Shown: positions 15,078 through 22,793 of the stretch, piece by piece | Layout of the letters: each line of letters starts with the position of its first letter | Position numbering within the stretch: the stretch's first letter is position 1 | Assembly: GCA_026169195.1 (NCBI GenBank) | Contig: JAPFEH010000084.1 | Coordinates: forward strand, 1-53,766 | Direction: 5' to 3' | DNA length: 53,766 nucleotides | DNA from: Dysosmobacter sp. | GTDB lineage: Bacteria > Bacillota > Clostridia > Oscillospirales > Oscillospiraceae | Made by a program: the position numbers and the translations under genes | The notes under the pieces: model-generated | What the model was told of the DNA's origin: nothing | What the model saw: the letters and a program-made list of their open reading frames with translations, nothing else | The model's database searches: none

Positions 15078-16820
15078 TCACAGGTGATACTCCCGTGTCC
15101 GCATAACGTCCGCCAGATCCGGCTTTTGATTTCTGGCAATCATCCATACCGCCACCGCGATGATCCACGCCACCGTGATGTCGATACGCCCGATGCTCCG
15201 GTTCTTCATGGGCTTCTGGTTCTCGTTTCCGTCCACCGCGCACCGCACGTTGCCGAAGCACCACCGTGCGCAGGTGTTATGCACATGGAGCATCTTGTGC
15301 TCCCGGATCAGGCATTCCAGTTCTTTCATAGCCGGGCTCATCCCCGCCATGGTCTGGGGGATGGCGATGATCTCCACGCCCTCGTCCTGCAAAAGCGGCG
15401 TCATAGTGGCCGTAAGATACTGGTCGATCCCCAGTGCCCGCAGGTCATAGGTCCGTTTGGCGTCCAGAATGGCCGCGATCACATCCCGGTTGTCGATCAT
15501 GTCCCCCTTGCAGAGTGTCAGGAACCCAGCCCGTTCCCAGTCCCGATAGGGTACATGGTCCCGTCGCTCTGCCTCCAACACGCCCTCCAGAGGGCGCCAT
15601 GCTCGAAACAGGGTCACGCCATGGTCAAGCCCCGGCTGGGGCGGGAACACCAGAACCAGTGCGCTGAGGTCCGTCCGCAGAGACATATCCAGTCCGGCGT
15701 AACAGGTCTTGCCCGTCAGATGCTCCGCCACCCATGCCTCCCGCTCCGCCTTAGCGGAGGGGCCGATCTGTGTCTTGTCATACAGGGGCAGGGGCAGCCA
15801 GCCCACGTCTTTGGTGCTGATCCATTGGTTTAGCCTCAGCCAGCGGAAATTCCGTTCCGCCGCCTCACTCATCCGTGCGGTCTGCGCCTCTTTCCGGAAC
15901 TTCCGGGCCTTCATGGTCACACCGTAACTGGGATTGCAGGTTTTCCACAGCTCCTCGTCGTAGATATCCAGATCTGCGATTTTATCCGGGTCGTCCTGAG
16001 TCAAAGTGGAAATGCCGTACATGATTGGCAGCCACTCACTGTTGTCTGTATCTCCCGGCCGCTCCGGCTGACTCCGCCGCCATGCCAGAATCCGGCGGCA
16101 TGTCTCGTGGACTTCCCAGCCGATGGAAGTCCGATCCGGGTCATTGCCTGCCGTAGTCAGCACCATAACCGTCTGTTGGGCGCGGGCGGCGTCCGAACCC
16201 GTGGTCAGGACGTTCCATCGCGCCCGGCCCGCCCGGCCGGCCCACGCATGGAGCTCGTCACAGAGAATGGCGGAAAAGCTGGGACCATGCTTGTTGTCCA
16301 CGTCCCCGGAATACACCTTCATCCGGCCACCGAAGCGGGTGCGGAGCTCCCGTACACTGGGTCTGGCCCATGCCAGAGGTCGGTGCTCCGGCTGCCCGAT
16401 TACGGACTTTTCCACCATGGTCTGTGCGCAGCGGTAGATGATATCCGCATTTTCTTTGTCCACGGCGAAAATGCCTACGTCCGGCTTCTGTTCGCCGTCG
16501 GCCAGAAGGTGATACAGCCCCAACCCCGCCGCCAGCTCGCTCTTGCCGTTCTTCTTGGGGATCTCATTGTAGAGGAAGCGCCGGTACCGCACCCAGCGTC
16601 CGTCATCGTCCCTGACCTCAATGCCGTAAAATTTCCGGATCAGGTCATGTTCCCATGGCAGCAGCTGGAAGGGTTTCCCCGCCCAGTCGTTCTGGCCAAA
16701 CACCAGCATGGAGAAGAACTTCTCCACACGATCCACGGCGGCCTGATTGTAGCGGAGCTCTGCGCCGTCATCCGGCTTCGGGACCTCAATGCCGGGGGCC
16801 AGCGTTAAAAGCTCAGGCAT
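15078..16820 (-). CDS. Terminase large subunit, 580 aa
   Basis: ATPase motor and nuclease that packages DNA. The Walker A-type loop is IPKKNGKSE at residues 87-95. Walker B with the catalytic Glu is ILCDELHAW (185-193). The RNase H-like nuclease domain starts with AGLDMSLRTDL (375-385), giving the first acidic residue. Length and motif order match the HK97-type large terminases. It overlaps the small subunit gene by 8 bp. Confidence 0.93.
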   Translation of the reverse strand: MPELLTLAPGIEVPKPDDGAELRYNQAAVDRVEKFFSMLVFGQNDWAGKPFQLLPWEHDLIRKFYGIEVRDDDGRWVRYRRFLYNEIPKKNGKSELAAGLGLYHLLADGEQKPDVGIFAVDKENADIIYRCAQTMVEKSVIGQPEHRPLAWARPSVRELRTRFGGRMKVYSGDVDNKHGPSFSAILCDELHAWAGRAGRARWNVLTTGSDAARAQQTVMVLTTAGNDPDRTSIGWEVHETCRRILAWRRSQPERPGDTDNSEWLPIMYGISTLTQDDPDKIADLDIYDEELWKTCNPSYGVTMKARKFRKEAQTARMSEAAERNFRWLRLNQWISTKDVGWLPLPLYDKTQIGPSAKAEREAWVAEHLTGKTCYAGLDMSLRTDLSALVLVFPPQPGLDHGVTLFRAWRPLEGVLEAERRDHVPYRDWERAGFLTLCKGDMIDNRDVIAAILDAKRTYDLRALGIDQYLTATMTPLLQDEGVEIIAIPQTMAGMSPAMKELECLIREHKMLHVHNTCARWCFGNVRCAVDGNENQKPMKNRSIGRIDITVAWIIAVAVWMIARNQKPDLADVMRTREYHL

Positions 16821-17304
16821 ATTGATCCATGCCTCCCATAATCAGTTCCAACATGGGATTGTTGTCCTCAGTGGCCTGCCGGTTGCTTTCCGGCACCACC
16901 ATGCGGCACCGGCTGGTTACTGTCAGACCCATGTCATTGGCGCAGTTTCGGGCCTGCTTGAAATAGCGCTCTTGGATCTTGCCCCAGCCGTCGGCGGCCT
17001 CCTGCTCCCGCTGGGCCAGAGCCTTCTCCGCTTCGTCGGTGGCGATGAGCCACTGGTGCTGGGCCACCAGATAGCGGCCCAGAGTGTCGGCGTCCAGCTC
17101 CGTGTACAGGCCGGCGGCGATCAGCCGCTTGCCGATGGCCCGGAAGTCTTTTTTCAGCGTCTCCGGCAGCCACTTGGGCGGCTTGGCTGTCTTGGCGGCA
17201 GGGACCTTGACCTCACCGGCCCGCCGCTCTGCTTCTTCACTTTTGCTCAGGTGCTTTCGCCCATTGGCGATCACCACATCTGTCGGTTGTCTTTTCCCGG
17301 CCAT
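16813..17304 (-). CDS. Terminase small subunit, P27 family, 163 aa
   Basis: P27-type small terminase: basic N-terminus MAGKRQPTDVVIANGRKHLS, then PKWLPETLKKDFRAIGKRLI, a helical core and a C-terminal NNPMLELIMG. It recognises the packaging site and loads the large subunit. The first 20 residues are strongly similar to the start of the ParB-methyltransferase protein at 17407-18912, so the N-terminal module is shared by two adjacent proteins. Confidence 0.88.
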   Translation of the reverse strand: MAGKRQPTDVVIANGRKHLSKSEEAERRAGEVKVPAAKTAKPPKWLPETLKKDFRAIGKRLIAAGLYTELDADTLGRYLVAQHQWLIATDEAEKALAQREQEAADGWGKIQERYFKQARNCANDMGLTVTSRCRMVVPESNRQATEDNNPMLELIMGGMDQYA

Positions 17305-17410
17305 GCCGGCCCTCCTTTCTCCGCTGGTTTTTGATAAACCGCTTCATGTCCCGTTTCAGATACAGACTGTTCGTCCGCGCTATGATCCGCTCAGCCTCCT
17401 GCACCGTCAT
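17237..17410 (-). CDS. Small basic protein overlapping terS, 57 aa
   Basis: Starts at 17410 with MTVQEAERIIARTNSLYLKR and overlaps the upstream stop by ATGA (17407-17410). This is typical coupling. The reading frame continues 68 bp into the small terminase gene in another frame. The N-terminal 32 residues are helical and basic (DMKRFIKNQRRKEG). No separate ribosome site is evident, so expression would depend on coupling. Unknown function. The call is uncertain because of the long overlap. Confidence 0.45.
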   Translation of the reverse strand: MTVQEAERIIARTNSLYLKRDMKRFIKNQRRKEGRHGREKTTDRCGDRQWAKAPEQK

Positions 17411-18912
17411 ACGGCACCGTCATGCTTTCCAAGGCTTTTTACAAGAGCCCTTTCCCGTTCGGATAGTAGCCAGATGATCTTTCCATCCGATGACATGAGG
17501 GAATTTTGCTGAGACTCAGAAATTGCAGTCAAACGTGCACTCATAACTTCCAAAGCAGCCTCTTCTGCTTCAGCCTTTTTAGATGCCGCAAACTCCGACA
17601 AAAAGAAGCCGCCGCCAAAAATGGCTTTGCCTTTTTCTTTTTGGGCATCCAGTGCTCGCGTAAAGCGCAAATCCTCATTAGAAAAGCACAATGACTGGCC
17701 ATGCTTCGCAAGGTCAAAATCCTGAACGCATAAAACGTTACGGGGATAAATGTACTCAGGAAGCTCGATGCGGGACCCACCTCGGTTGCGCTTGTCAGCT
17801 TCGTCTATCAAAGAAAACAGCTCCCCGGAGATCTCCACACGATACCCCCCCAAATTTGTGACAAAGGAAGTATTGACGCGAGCGCCGTTTTCGTATGTAA
17901 CTGAGGCCGCAACAGGCACATAATTTGATTTCCCCGCATTTGTGGAAAACAGCGTCAGAGTTGGTGCAAATAAGAAGTAGCGGATGCTATGCTCATCGTA
18001 GAACCTGCAAATCTGTGAAAGAATAGAAAACGGCGGGTTGTCGATTACTACGCATCCTTCCGGGTAATTCTCGTGCTCATAATCACCGCCCAGGTAAAAC
18101 GGGCGAAAGATCTGAGCATCGCCCAGTTTATAATGCGATACCGCCCAATCCCTGACGGCGGCATAAACGATCTCAGGGGTAAAACAATCATCCGTTGTTT
18201 TTTTGGCCTTAAACTTCTCTGTAAAAGCTTCGTATTCCTCGGAGGTTTCACCCTCCTCGTCACCCCAGAAGTGCTTGCCTTCCGGCTCTGCTACATTTTC
18301 GGGAGCCGCTTGGGCGTAAGCGTTCGTTTCGATTTCTGCAAGACTTTCCACATCAAAACCGGCGATCCCGGTATCAAAGTCCAAAGCCTCCAGACCTTCC
18401 AACTCAATTTTCAGCAGCTCCGTGTCCCATGCTGCCGTCTCACTCGGCCGGTTATCCGCCAGAATATATGCCTTGCGCTGGGCATCTGTCAGGTTGGTCA
18501 CCAGTACACAAGGCACCTCGTTCATGCCCTCTGCTCTGGCGGCCTCTACTCGGCCGTGGCCAGCGATGATGTTGTTGTCAAAATCGATGAGCACTGGCGT
18601 TACGAAGCCGAACTCCCGCAGGCTGGCCCGGATCTGGTTGATCTGCTTGGGGCTGTGCTTCTTAGCGTTGTTGGCATAAGGAATCAGATCGTCAATGGGC
18701 ACCATGGTCAGCTGCTCCGCTGCGATCCGCACCATCTGGTCATCCGCCACCGAGGCCGGATTGACGCCGCCTTTTCCGGCTGTTCCGCCGGGCTTTTTTG
18801 CTTTTATCATCCTTCCGCCCTCCTGATCCAACCGCTGATCGATCTCAGCCTCCGTCAAATGTTTTTTGCCATTTGCCTGAACAAGCGCCGTCGGCTGCCG
18901 CTTACCTGCCAC
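17407..18912 (-). CDS. ParB-domain DNA adenine methyltransferase fusion, 501 aa
   Basis: The start is GTG at 18912, with AGGAGGT 8 nt upstream. Three parts are visible. Residues 1-35 copy the small-terminase N-terminus (AGKRQPTALVQANGKKHLT). Residues about 65-200 are a ParB/Srx-type domain (IPYANNAKKHSPKQINQIRA, IIAGHGRVEAARAEG, AYILADNRPSETAAWD). Residues about 250-470 form a methyltransferase-like domain with the catalytic VIDNPPFSIL motif, of the kind found in EcoRI-type adenine methylases. It probably methylates adenine in phage DNA, perhaps guided by the ParB domain. It lies directly upstream of the terminase genes. Confidence 0.75.
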   Translation of the reverse strand: MAGKRQPTALVQANGKKHLTEAEIDQRLDQEGGRMIKAKKPGGTAGKGGVNPASVADDQMVRIAAEQLTMVPIDDLIPYANNAKKHSPKQINQIRASLREFGFVTPVLIDFDNNIIAGHGRVEAARAEGMNEVPCVLVTNLTDAQRKAYILADNRPSETAAWDTELLKIELEGLEALDFDTGIAGFDVESLAEIETNAYAQAAPENVAEPEGKHFWGDEEGETSEEYEAFTEKFKAKKTTDDCFTPEIVYAAVRDWAVSHYKLGDAQIFRPFYLGGDYEHENYPEGCVVIDNPPFSILSQICRFYDEHSIRYFLFAPTLTLFSTNAGKSNYVPVAASVTYENGARVNTSFVTNLGGYRVEISGELFSLIDEADKRNRGGSRIELPEYIYPRNVLCVQDFDLAKHGQSLCFSNEDLRFTRALDAQKEKGKAIFGGGFFLSEFAASKKAEAEEAALEVMSARLTAISESQQNSLMSSDGKIIWLLSERERALVKSLGKHDGAV

Positions 18913-19102
18913 GCCGCGCACCTCCTTTCCATGGTCTTGGGACCGGAGCAAGGCAGCTTACCGGGGCATCCTGCGCATAACCGCAGCGGTCAGGCGCGTT
19001 CAGGCATGCCTTTTCGCATCCAGCCAGCTCCGGACAGGAGGCGCAGCAAATGCCCCGCCCCGTCCTGCAATATTCCAAGCTGCCTTTCAATGAACAAAGC
19101 AT
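18902..19102 (-). CDS. Small Cys-rich protein, 66 aa
   Basis: The start at 19102 (MLCSLKGSLEYCRTGRG) follows AAAGGAGA by 8 nt. The core CRTGRGICCASCPELAGCEK has a cluster of Cys residues, probably binding one or two zinc ions. Proteins of this type are frequent in prophages of Clostridia near terminase genes. No function is known. It overlaps the start of the methyltransferase gene by 11 bp. Confidence 0.65.
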   Translation of the reverse strand: MLCSLKGSLEYCRTGRGICCASCPELAGCEKACLNAPDRCGYAQDAPVSCLAPVPRPWKGGARRGR

Positions 19103-19381
19103 CTGCCGTTCTCCTTTCTCTCTTGTCTGCTCTCCGCCGGATGACAGCCGCAAAGGTTTCCCTGCGGAACAAACGTTCCTTGTGTTCCCCCTCGCATCCC
19201 CGTGTCCGAATCGGACACCCCCGCCCCGGATCTCCGGTGGGGAAAAAATCTCCTGCGAAGGTGGGCCTGCGGTCTCCTGCGGCTTTCCCAAAACTTTTTC
19301 ACCCCGGGGGGAGGGTCCGCAAGGATCCCCGCGCGGGCCTCCGGTACGCGCCTGCGCCCAAAGCTGCCGCAGATCTGCCGG
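19103..19381. other. Non-coding gap between HNH and terminase side, possible cos region
   Basis: A 279-bp gap with no convincing gene on either strand. It holds palindrome copy 4 (19202-19218) and a segment at 19288-19318 with the pattern CCAAAACTTTTTCACCCC then GGGGGGAGGGTCC. G/C-run plus AAAAGTTTT sequences next to an HNH gene and small terminase are characteristic of cos sites in HK97-like Gram-positive phages. The cos assignment is inference from position and composition. Confidence 0.4.
19202..19218. repeat. Dispersed palindrome copy 4 (GTGTCCGAATCGGACAC)
   Basis: Exact copy in the non-coding gap between the HNH nuclease and the Cys-rich gene, 70-100 bp from the putative cos sequence. 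It is outside any credible reading frame. Confidence 0.9.
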
Positions 19382-19759
19382 TCACCGGCGCCGCTTTTGT
19401 GCACGGGTTTGCCACAGTTCCCGCGCAGTCTTTCGGCTATGGCAGGAGTGGCACAGGCTTTCCAGATTGCTCCGGTCGCAGAAGACCGCCCAGTCTCCCT
19501 TGTGGTCCGTGATGTGGTCCACATCGGTTGCTCTGGTACGGATTCCCCTCCGTGCACATTCCCGGCAGAATGGTTCATTCAGCAGCTGTGTGGGACGGAG
19601 ATCCTTGGTCCATTCGTCCGTCAGGTACATCCAGTGCCATGACTGCGCCTCCTCGCTGCGGCTGCCGGTCCGCTTGGGGCGGTGAGCCTCACAGTACCCA
19701 TCACGCACCAGTACGCTGCATCCCGGGTATCGGCATGGCCGGAGCGGTTTCATTGCCAT
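19382..19759 (-). CDS. HNH endonuclease, packaging-associated, 125 aa
   Basis: The start at 19759 (MAMKPLRPCRYPGC) has GGAGGTGAT upstream. A zinc knuckle (CRYPGCSVLVRDGYCEAH) precedes the HNH core DVDHITDHKGD, then NLESLCHSCHSRKT. Small HNH nucleases next to terminase genes act with the terminase in cos cleavage (HK97 gp74 model). The neighbouring gap on the terminase side fits this role. Confidence 0.88.
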   Translation of the reverse strand: MAMKPLRPCRYPGCSVLVRDGYCEAHRPKRTGSRSEEAQSWHWMYLTDEWTKDLRPTQLLNEPFCRECARRGIRTRATDVDHITDHKGDWAVFCDRSNLESLCHSCHSRKTARELWQTRAQKRRR

Positions 19760-19820
19760 CGGGCTATCACCTCCGGGCAAATAAAAAAATGCCTGCGCCA
19801 ACACGTCCGCTCAACGCAGA

Positions 19821-20018
19821 TCATGTGGCACAGGCACTATGGCTCAGGCACTCGTCGATATTCACGATGGTCTCTTGACCGCAGAACTTGCAGTACACCG
19901 TCAGGCTGGTGGCTCTGGTTTCGGGATTTAACCGAAGGACTTTGCCTCGCCCGCATTTTGGACAGAGCAGCCAGCCGTTCTTTACTGCTAGTTTAGCAGA
20001 ATTCTGTGCAGTTTTCAA
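19821..20018 (-). CDS. Zinc-ribbon protein (cysteine-rich KTR/Com-like), 65 aa
   Basis: I prefer a TTG start at 20018 (MKTAQNSAKLAVKNGWLLCP), because GGAGGG lies 6 nt upstream. An ATG at 20060 has no ribosome site. The core is a treble-type zinc ribbon: CPKCGRGKVLRLNPETRATS then VYCKFCGQETIVNI. These proteins resemble Com-type regulators and cysteine-rich KTR proteins. The function here is unknown, perhaps nucleic-acid binding. Confidence 0.65.
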   Translation of the reverse strand: MKTAQNSAKLAVKNGWLLCPKCGRGKVLRLNPETRATSLTVYCKFCGQETIVNIDECLSHSACAT

Positions 20019-20101
20019 TACATTCCCTCCATGTTTATACCCTTGTCCGTAAATATTCATTAGGTTTCAAGAATAAGAAATCATTATCTAAAATAAAAGC
20101 G

Positions 20102-20830
20102 TTATTTTTCCGGGGTCAGATAACGGGCGTAGGAGAACACGCCCCACTCTCCCAGATTGGGCTGTCCCAGAATCGGCAGCCGCGTGGCTCCGGCAGGCGG
20201 CCGGATCTCTCCGGTACGGCTGAACCAAACCTCCGGAGGCGGGATCATGCGGCTCAAAGCGCGGGAGCAGCCCCACGGGTGTCGCCCGACCTCCGGAACC
20301 TCTTTGGTAAAATACACCGCCAAACCACGATAGCCCTTTTCCGCCATAACCCGCTTCCGGTCCCACGGCTCGTCATCCACCTCGCCCCAGTCCCAGAGGT
20401 AGCGAACCACCGCAGGCGGGAAATCGCTGTCTCTCAAAAACGCATGGATATGGTAGCGATGGTCCCCATGCAAACCTTCAATTCGGTAAACGTAATAGTC
20501 TGTGGGAGGCCGCCCCAGCTTCATATCCCATCTCCGCAGGCGCTTGAGGAAGGCGTCCCATACCCGCTGCACGCCGTCCAGCCTGTCCGGAAGGAACTCC
20601 GGAGCAAAGGTCAGGGTGTAGAAAACGCCCTCATAGCCGAAGAGGGCCAGCCGCAGCTCCAGCTTGTCCACGCTGGTCCGGCACATGGCGGGCCCGGCCC
20701 GCCTGCGGATCAGACCCTTGCTGTCTGTGTTGCGGCGGACAAAGCACGCCCGATCCGTGGAAAGCGCCTTGACGAAAGGTCCCGCCCGTTGGCGCACGCA
20801 GATCCACGCAGCCCCGTAATCCTGCGTCAT
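20102..20830 (-). CDS. HUH-type Rep-like protein, 242 aa
   Basis: Three motifs in order match HUH endonuclease/Rep proteins: FYTLTF (motif 1, about residue 69), YHIHAFLRD (HxH metal site, about 125-133) and VYFTKEV (Tyr motif, about 171-177). Such proteins nick DNA and start rolling-circle replication, or act as relaxases. The prophage also has a separate theta-type module (initiator, helicase), so the role may be secondary. The N-terminal 50 residues are basic with many Arg/Cys. It overlaps the upstream gene by 4 bp. Confidence 0.6.
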   Translation of the reverse strand: MTQDYGAAWICVRQRAGPFVKALSTDRACFVRRNTDSKGLIRRRAGPAMCRTSVDKLELRLALFGYEGVFYTLTFAPEFLPDRLDGVQRVWDAFLKRLRRWDMKLGRPPTDYYVYRIEGLHGDHRYHIHAFLRDSDFPPAVVRYLWDWGEVDDEPWDRKRVMAEKGYRGLAVYFTKEVPEVGRHPWGCSRALSRMIPPPEVWFSRTGEIRPPAGATRLPILGQPNLGEWGVFSYARYLTPEK

Positions 20831-21117
20831 ATGCTGCCTCCTTCAGCAGACATCTTCGCCCCGCAATGGCAGTACGGGAACTGCTCCAGCACATCCCGCC
20901 CGTGGGTGAGCGATACCTTGCGCCCGCACTCCGAGCACTGGAACACATCCGAAAACCTGTCATGGCGCAGGAGATTCCAGCTGCCGCGGATGACGGGGAC
21001 AACATCGGTGGTGGGCAATGAATCAACCTGCTTGTGCATTTTGCTTCTCGTAAACGTAAGAGTGCCGGTTTGCTCAATTATAGAGTGTACGCTTCTCCTC
21101 TTGATATACTCAGCCAT
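20827..21117 (-). CDS. Small zinc-ribbon phage protein, 96 aa
   Basis: The start at 21117 (MAEYIKRRSVHSIIEQTG) has AGGAGG 6 nt upstream. The middle LPTTDVVPVIRGSWNLL is a block common in Firmicutes phage proteins. The C-terminus is a zinc ribbon (FQCSECGRKVSL ... FPYCHCGAKM). Unknown function. It is part of a series of overlapping early genes. Confidence 0.7.
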   Translation of the reverse strand: MAEYIKRRSVHSIIEQTGTLTFTRSKMHKQVDSLPTTDVVPVIRGSWNLLRHDRFSDVFQCSECGRKVSLTHGRDVLEQFPYCHCGAKMSAEGGSI

Positions 21118-21256
21118 CCTGCTCCTCCTCAATCTGCTCTTTCAGCTCATCGTACAGGTCGGAAAACCGCCTGTTCCACCGTCTTAATCCCACAAACACA
21201 AGGGCTGCCAGCACAAGCCACGCAGCGTAAGCGATGTTTTGTAAAATTTCAGCCAT
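21110..21256 (-). CDS. Single-helix membrane protein, 48 aa
   Basis: The start at 21256 (MAEILQNIAYAAWLVLAALV) follows AAAGGAGGA. One membrane helix (residues 6-24) is followed by a basic stretch (RRWNRRF) and an acidic helix (LYDELKEQIEEEQDG). Unknown function. The topology is that of small phage membrane effectors. Confidence 0.65.
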   Translation of the reverse strand: MAEILQNIAYAAWLVLAALVFVGLRRWNRRFSDLYDELKEQIEEEQDG

Positions 21257-21407
21257 CCCACTCCTCCTTTCCGGCGCGGCGGTTCCATTCTTCATAAACG
21301 GCACATTCATATGGGCAATCCTCACCCCAGAAGTGTCTATCAAAAGCCAATGCAAATTCCCTACGAATGGGGCATTGTTTGCATGGGTGCGTTTTCAGTT
21401 CATCCAT
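21249..21407 (-). CDS. Small Cys-containing protein, 52 aa
   Basis: Starts at 21407 (MDELKTHPCKQCPIRREFAL) with GAGGAAG just upstream. Cys residues at 9, 12, 31 and 35 (CKQC and CPYEC) can form a zinc site. It overlaps neighbours on both sides by 8 bp. CKQCPIRREFAL...GEDC..EC is a recurring type in Clostridia phages. Function unknown. Confidence 0.65.
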   Translation of the reverse strand: MDELKTHPCKQCPIRREFALAFDRHFWGEDCPYECAVYEEWNRRAGKEEWDG

Positions 21408-21576
21408 TATCTTCCTCGCTTCCTGCACAACTACTTTTTAAACATTTCAGCCATGCCTTTGCCATATGATTTGCTGTTACACATTCCGACCGCTCACCCA
21501 AAAACGTGATACGCTCAATGTCTTTGATAAGTTGGATGGCAGAACCCAAAAGCATATCTTTATTCAGTCCATCCAT
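21400..21576 (-). CDS. Small phage protein, 58 aa
   Basis: I choose ATG at 21576 (MDGLNKDMLLGSAIQLIKDI), because GAGGTG lies 6 nt upstream. Helical, with a C-terminal CLKSSCAGSEEDNG. No domain recognised. Coupled to the next gene by an 8-bp overlap. Confidence 0.55.
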   Translation of the reverse strand: MDGLNKDMLLGSAIQLIKDIERITFLGERSECVTANHMAKAWLKCLKSSCAGSEEDNG

Positions 21577-21586
21577 TGCCATCACC

Positions 21587-21814
21587 TCACAAAACTGATA
21601 AAAGGTCATAGTGTTTATAAATCCATCGAAGCGCACCGACAAGCTCATCTTTCGTGATGCTGTTGTGGGTTGGCATTTCCGCCACCTGCTCAATCGCCAT
21701 AACCTTTGACTGCATGGCAATGCTTGGATCATCCATCCGAAATTTCACAATTTCGATTGCTTCTGAAAGAGATACGTTGAAACTTGGAAAACGAACAGTT
21801 TTTCTTTCAGCCAT
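21587..21814 (-). CDS. Small phage protein, 75 aa
   Basis: Starts at 21814 (MAERKTVRFPSFNVSLSEAI), overlapping the upstream stop. Mixed alpha/beta with a C-terminal helix (ITKDELVGALRWIYKHYD). No recognised family. Base composition is lower in GC than the late genes, as for the two neighbours, which may mean a separate origin. Confidence 0.55.
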   Translation of the reverse strand: MAERKTVRFPSFNVSLSEAIEIVKFRMDDPSIAMQSKVMAIEQVAEMPTHNSITKDELVGALRWIYKHYDLLSVL

Positions 21815-22103
21815 TGCCGTCACCGTCCTTCCGCTCTCCATAGGAACAGAAATCATCATCATTTGTTTCCTCAAACGATTTCATACACTTCCCATTCGGA
21901 CCATCATCTTTTCCGTAGCTATCCGGGTCTGCGTCCCACCACTTGCACTCCCCGCATCGGATCACCGGCACAGCACCATTCCGCAGGGCTTCCAGTGCCG
22001 CCAGCGCCAGCTTGTGATATTCCTGTGCCTCGCCCTCTTTGAGCGAACAGACGCCGCCGAACGCCCACACCCGAGCCAGCCTGATTGCACGCTCTAAGTT
22101 CAT
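21807..22103 (-). CDS. Small Cys-containing phage protein, 98 aa
   Basis: The start at 22103 (MNLERAIRLARVWAFGGVCS) has AAGGAGG upstream. A helical N-terminal half (EYHKLALAALEALRNG) leads into VIRCGECKWWDADPDSYGKD and then a second Cys pair (GKCMKS, FCSYGER). This gives a likely four-Cys zinc site of the type seen in many phage CGECxxW proteins. Unknown function. Confidence 0.7.
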   Translation of the reverse strand: MNLERAIRLARVWAFGGVCSLKEGEAQEYHKLALAALEALRNGAVPVIRCGECKWWDADPDSYGKDDGPNGKCMKSFEETNDDDFCSYGERKDGDGNG

Positions 22104-22104
22104 G

Positions 22105-22473
22105 TTAGGCGTCCTCCTTCGGCGGCTCCGGCAGGGGCATCCAGTGGGTGACATTGGGGGTCTCCCACTCCGGCCACGCTTCCAAAACCCAACTGTCTGC
22201 GGTGTAATAGGACGCAATCTCTATCGCCCTGTCCAGTGTCAAATTCTGCTGGGGCTTACCGCTTGCAATCACAAGGACCATCTGGTCATCATCCGGAAGT
22301 CTGTCCTTGACGCTGATCCATGCCGTCTCCCGCAGTACCTTGGCCGCCACGGTGCAGGCCTCGTCAACCGCAGCCCTGCGTGTCATACAGTCCGCACTGT
22401 ACGCCAGCAGAGCCTCCCGGCTGGTCTCCGGATCCAAGATCCGGGCTGCCTGTTCCTTTGTCATTGCTCCCAT
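22105..22473 (-). CDS. DUF551-containing phage protein, 122 aa
   Basis: The N-terminal part (MTKEQAARILDPETSREALL) is helical. The C-terminal part is the DUF551 domain: WISVKDRLPDDDQMVLVIAS and a conserved end VTHWMPLPEPPKE. DUF551 is common in phages and has no known biochemical role. I use ATG 22473, which overlaps the upstream stop as TGATG. The ATGs at 22476 and 22464 are alternatives. Confidence 0.75.
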   Translation of the reverse strand: MGAMTKEQAARILDPETSREALLAYSADCMTRRAAVDEACTVAAKVLRETAWISVKDRLPDDDQMVLVIASGKPQQNLTLDRAIEIASYYTADSWVLEAWPEWETPNVTHWMPLPEPPKEDA

Positions 22474-22793
22474 CATAGCTCCTTTCCGTGGCCCCGCCAC
22501 TCCCATTTACTGCAGCTCTGGCAATCCCTGCAATAACAGTCTGATGCAGCGCACTCTGCGCAAGGCGTCCAATCCTCCGGGCAGTGCTCCAGCACAGCCA
22601 CATGAGCGCAGTCCTCACAGCATCCGGACTCTCGCACCCGTGTGTACAGGGCCTCCAACTCCTCCGCAGCCTCCCGCAAAATGGCACAGCCATGGACACT
22701 GCAGTCATGTTCATGTCCGCACCCAAGGCAGACAAGGCTTCCAGTCTCCACCTTCATCTGCCGCAAGGCGGCGATCAAACGCTCCGGCTCCAT
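22473..22793 (-). CDS. Cys-rich zinc-binding phage protein, 106 aa
   Basis: Starts at 22793 (MEPERLIAALRQMKVETG), overlapping the ssb stop. Twelve or more Cys residues occur in pairs (CLGCGHEHDC, GCCEDCAHV, CAECAASDCYCRDCQSC), which suggests two or more zinc sites. Function unknown. It sits directly after SSB in the early operon. Confidence 0.65.
   Translation of the reverse strand: MEPERLIAALRQMKVETGSLVCLGCGHEHDCSVHGCAILREAAEELEALYTRVRESGCCEDCAHVAVLEHCPEDWTPCAECAASDCYCRDCQSCSKWEWRGHGKEL

Noticed and set aside
19087-19578. 163-codon minus-strand frame spanning the HNH-terminase gap and containing VSDSDT
   Set aside because: It overlaps the HNH gene in another frame, has no ribosome site and has a Pro/Arg-rich composition. 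The gap is better explained as a packaging-site region.
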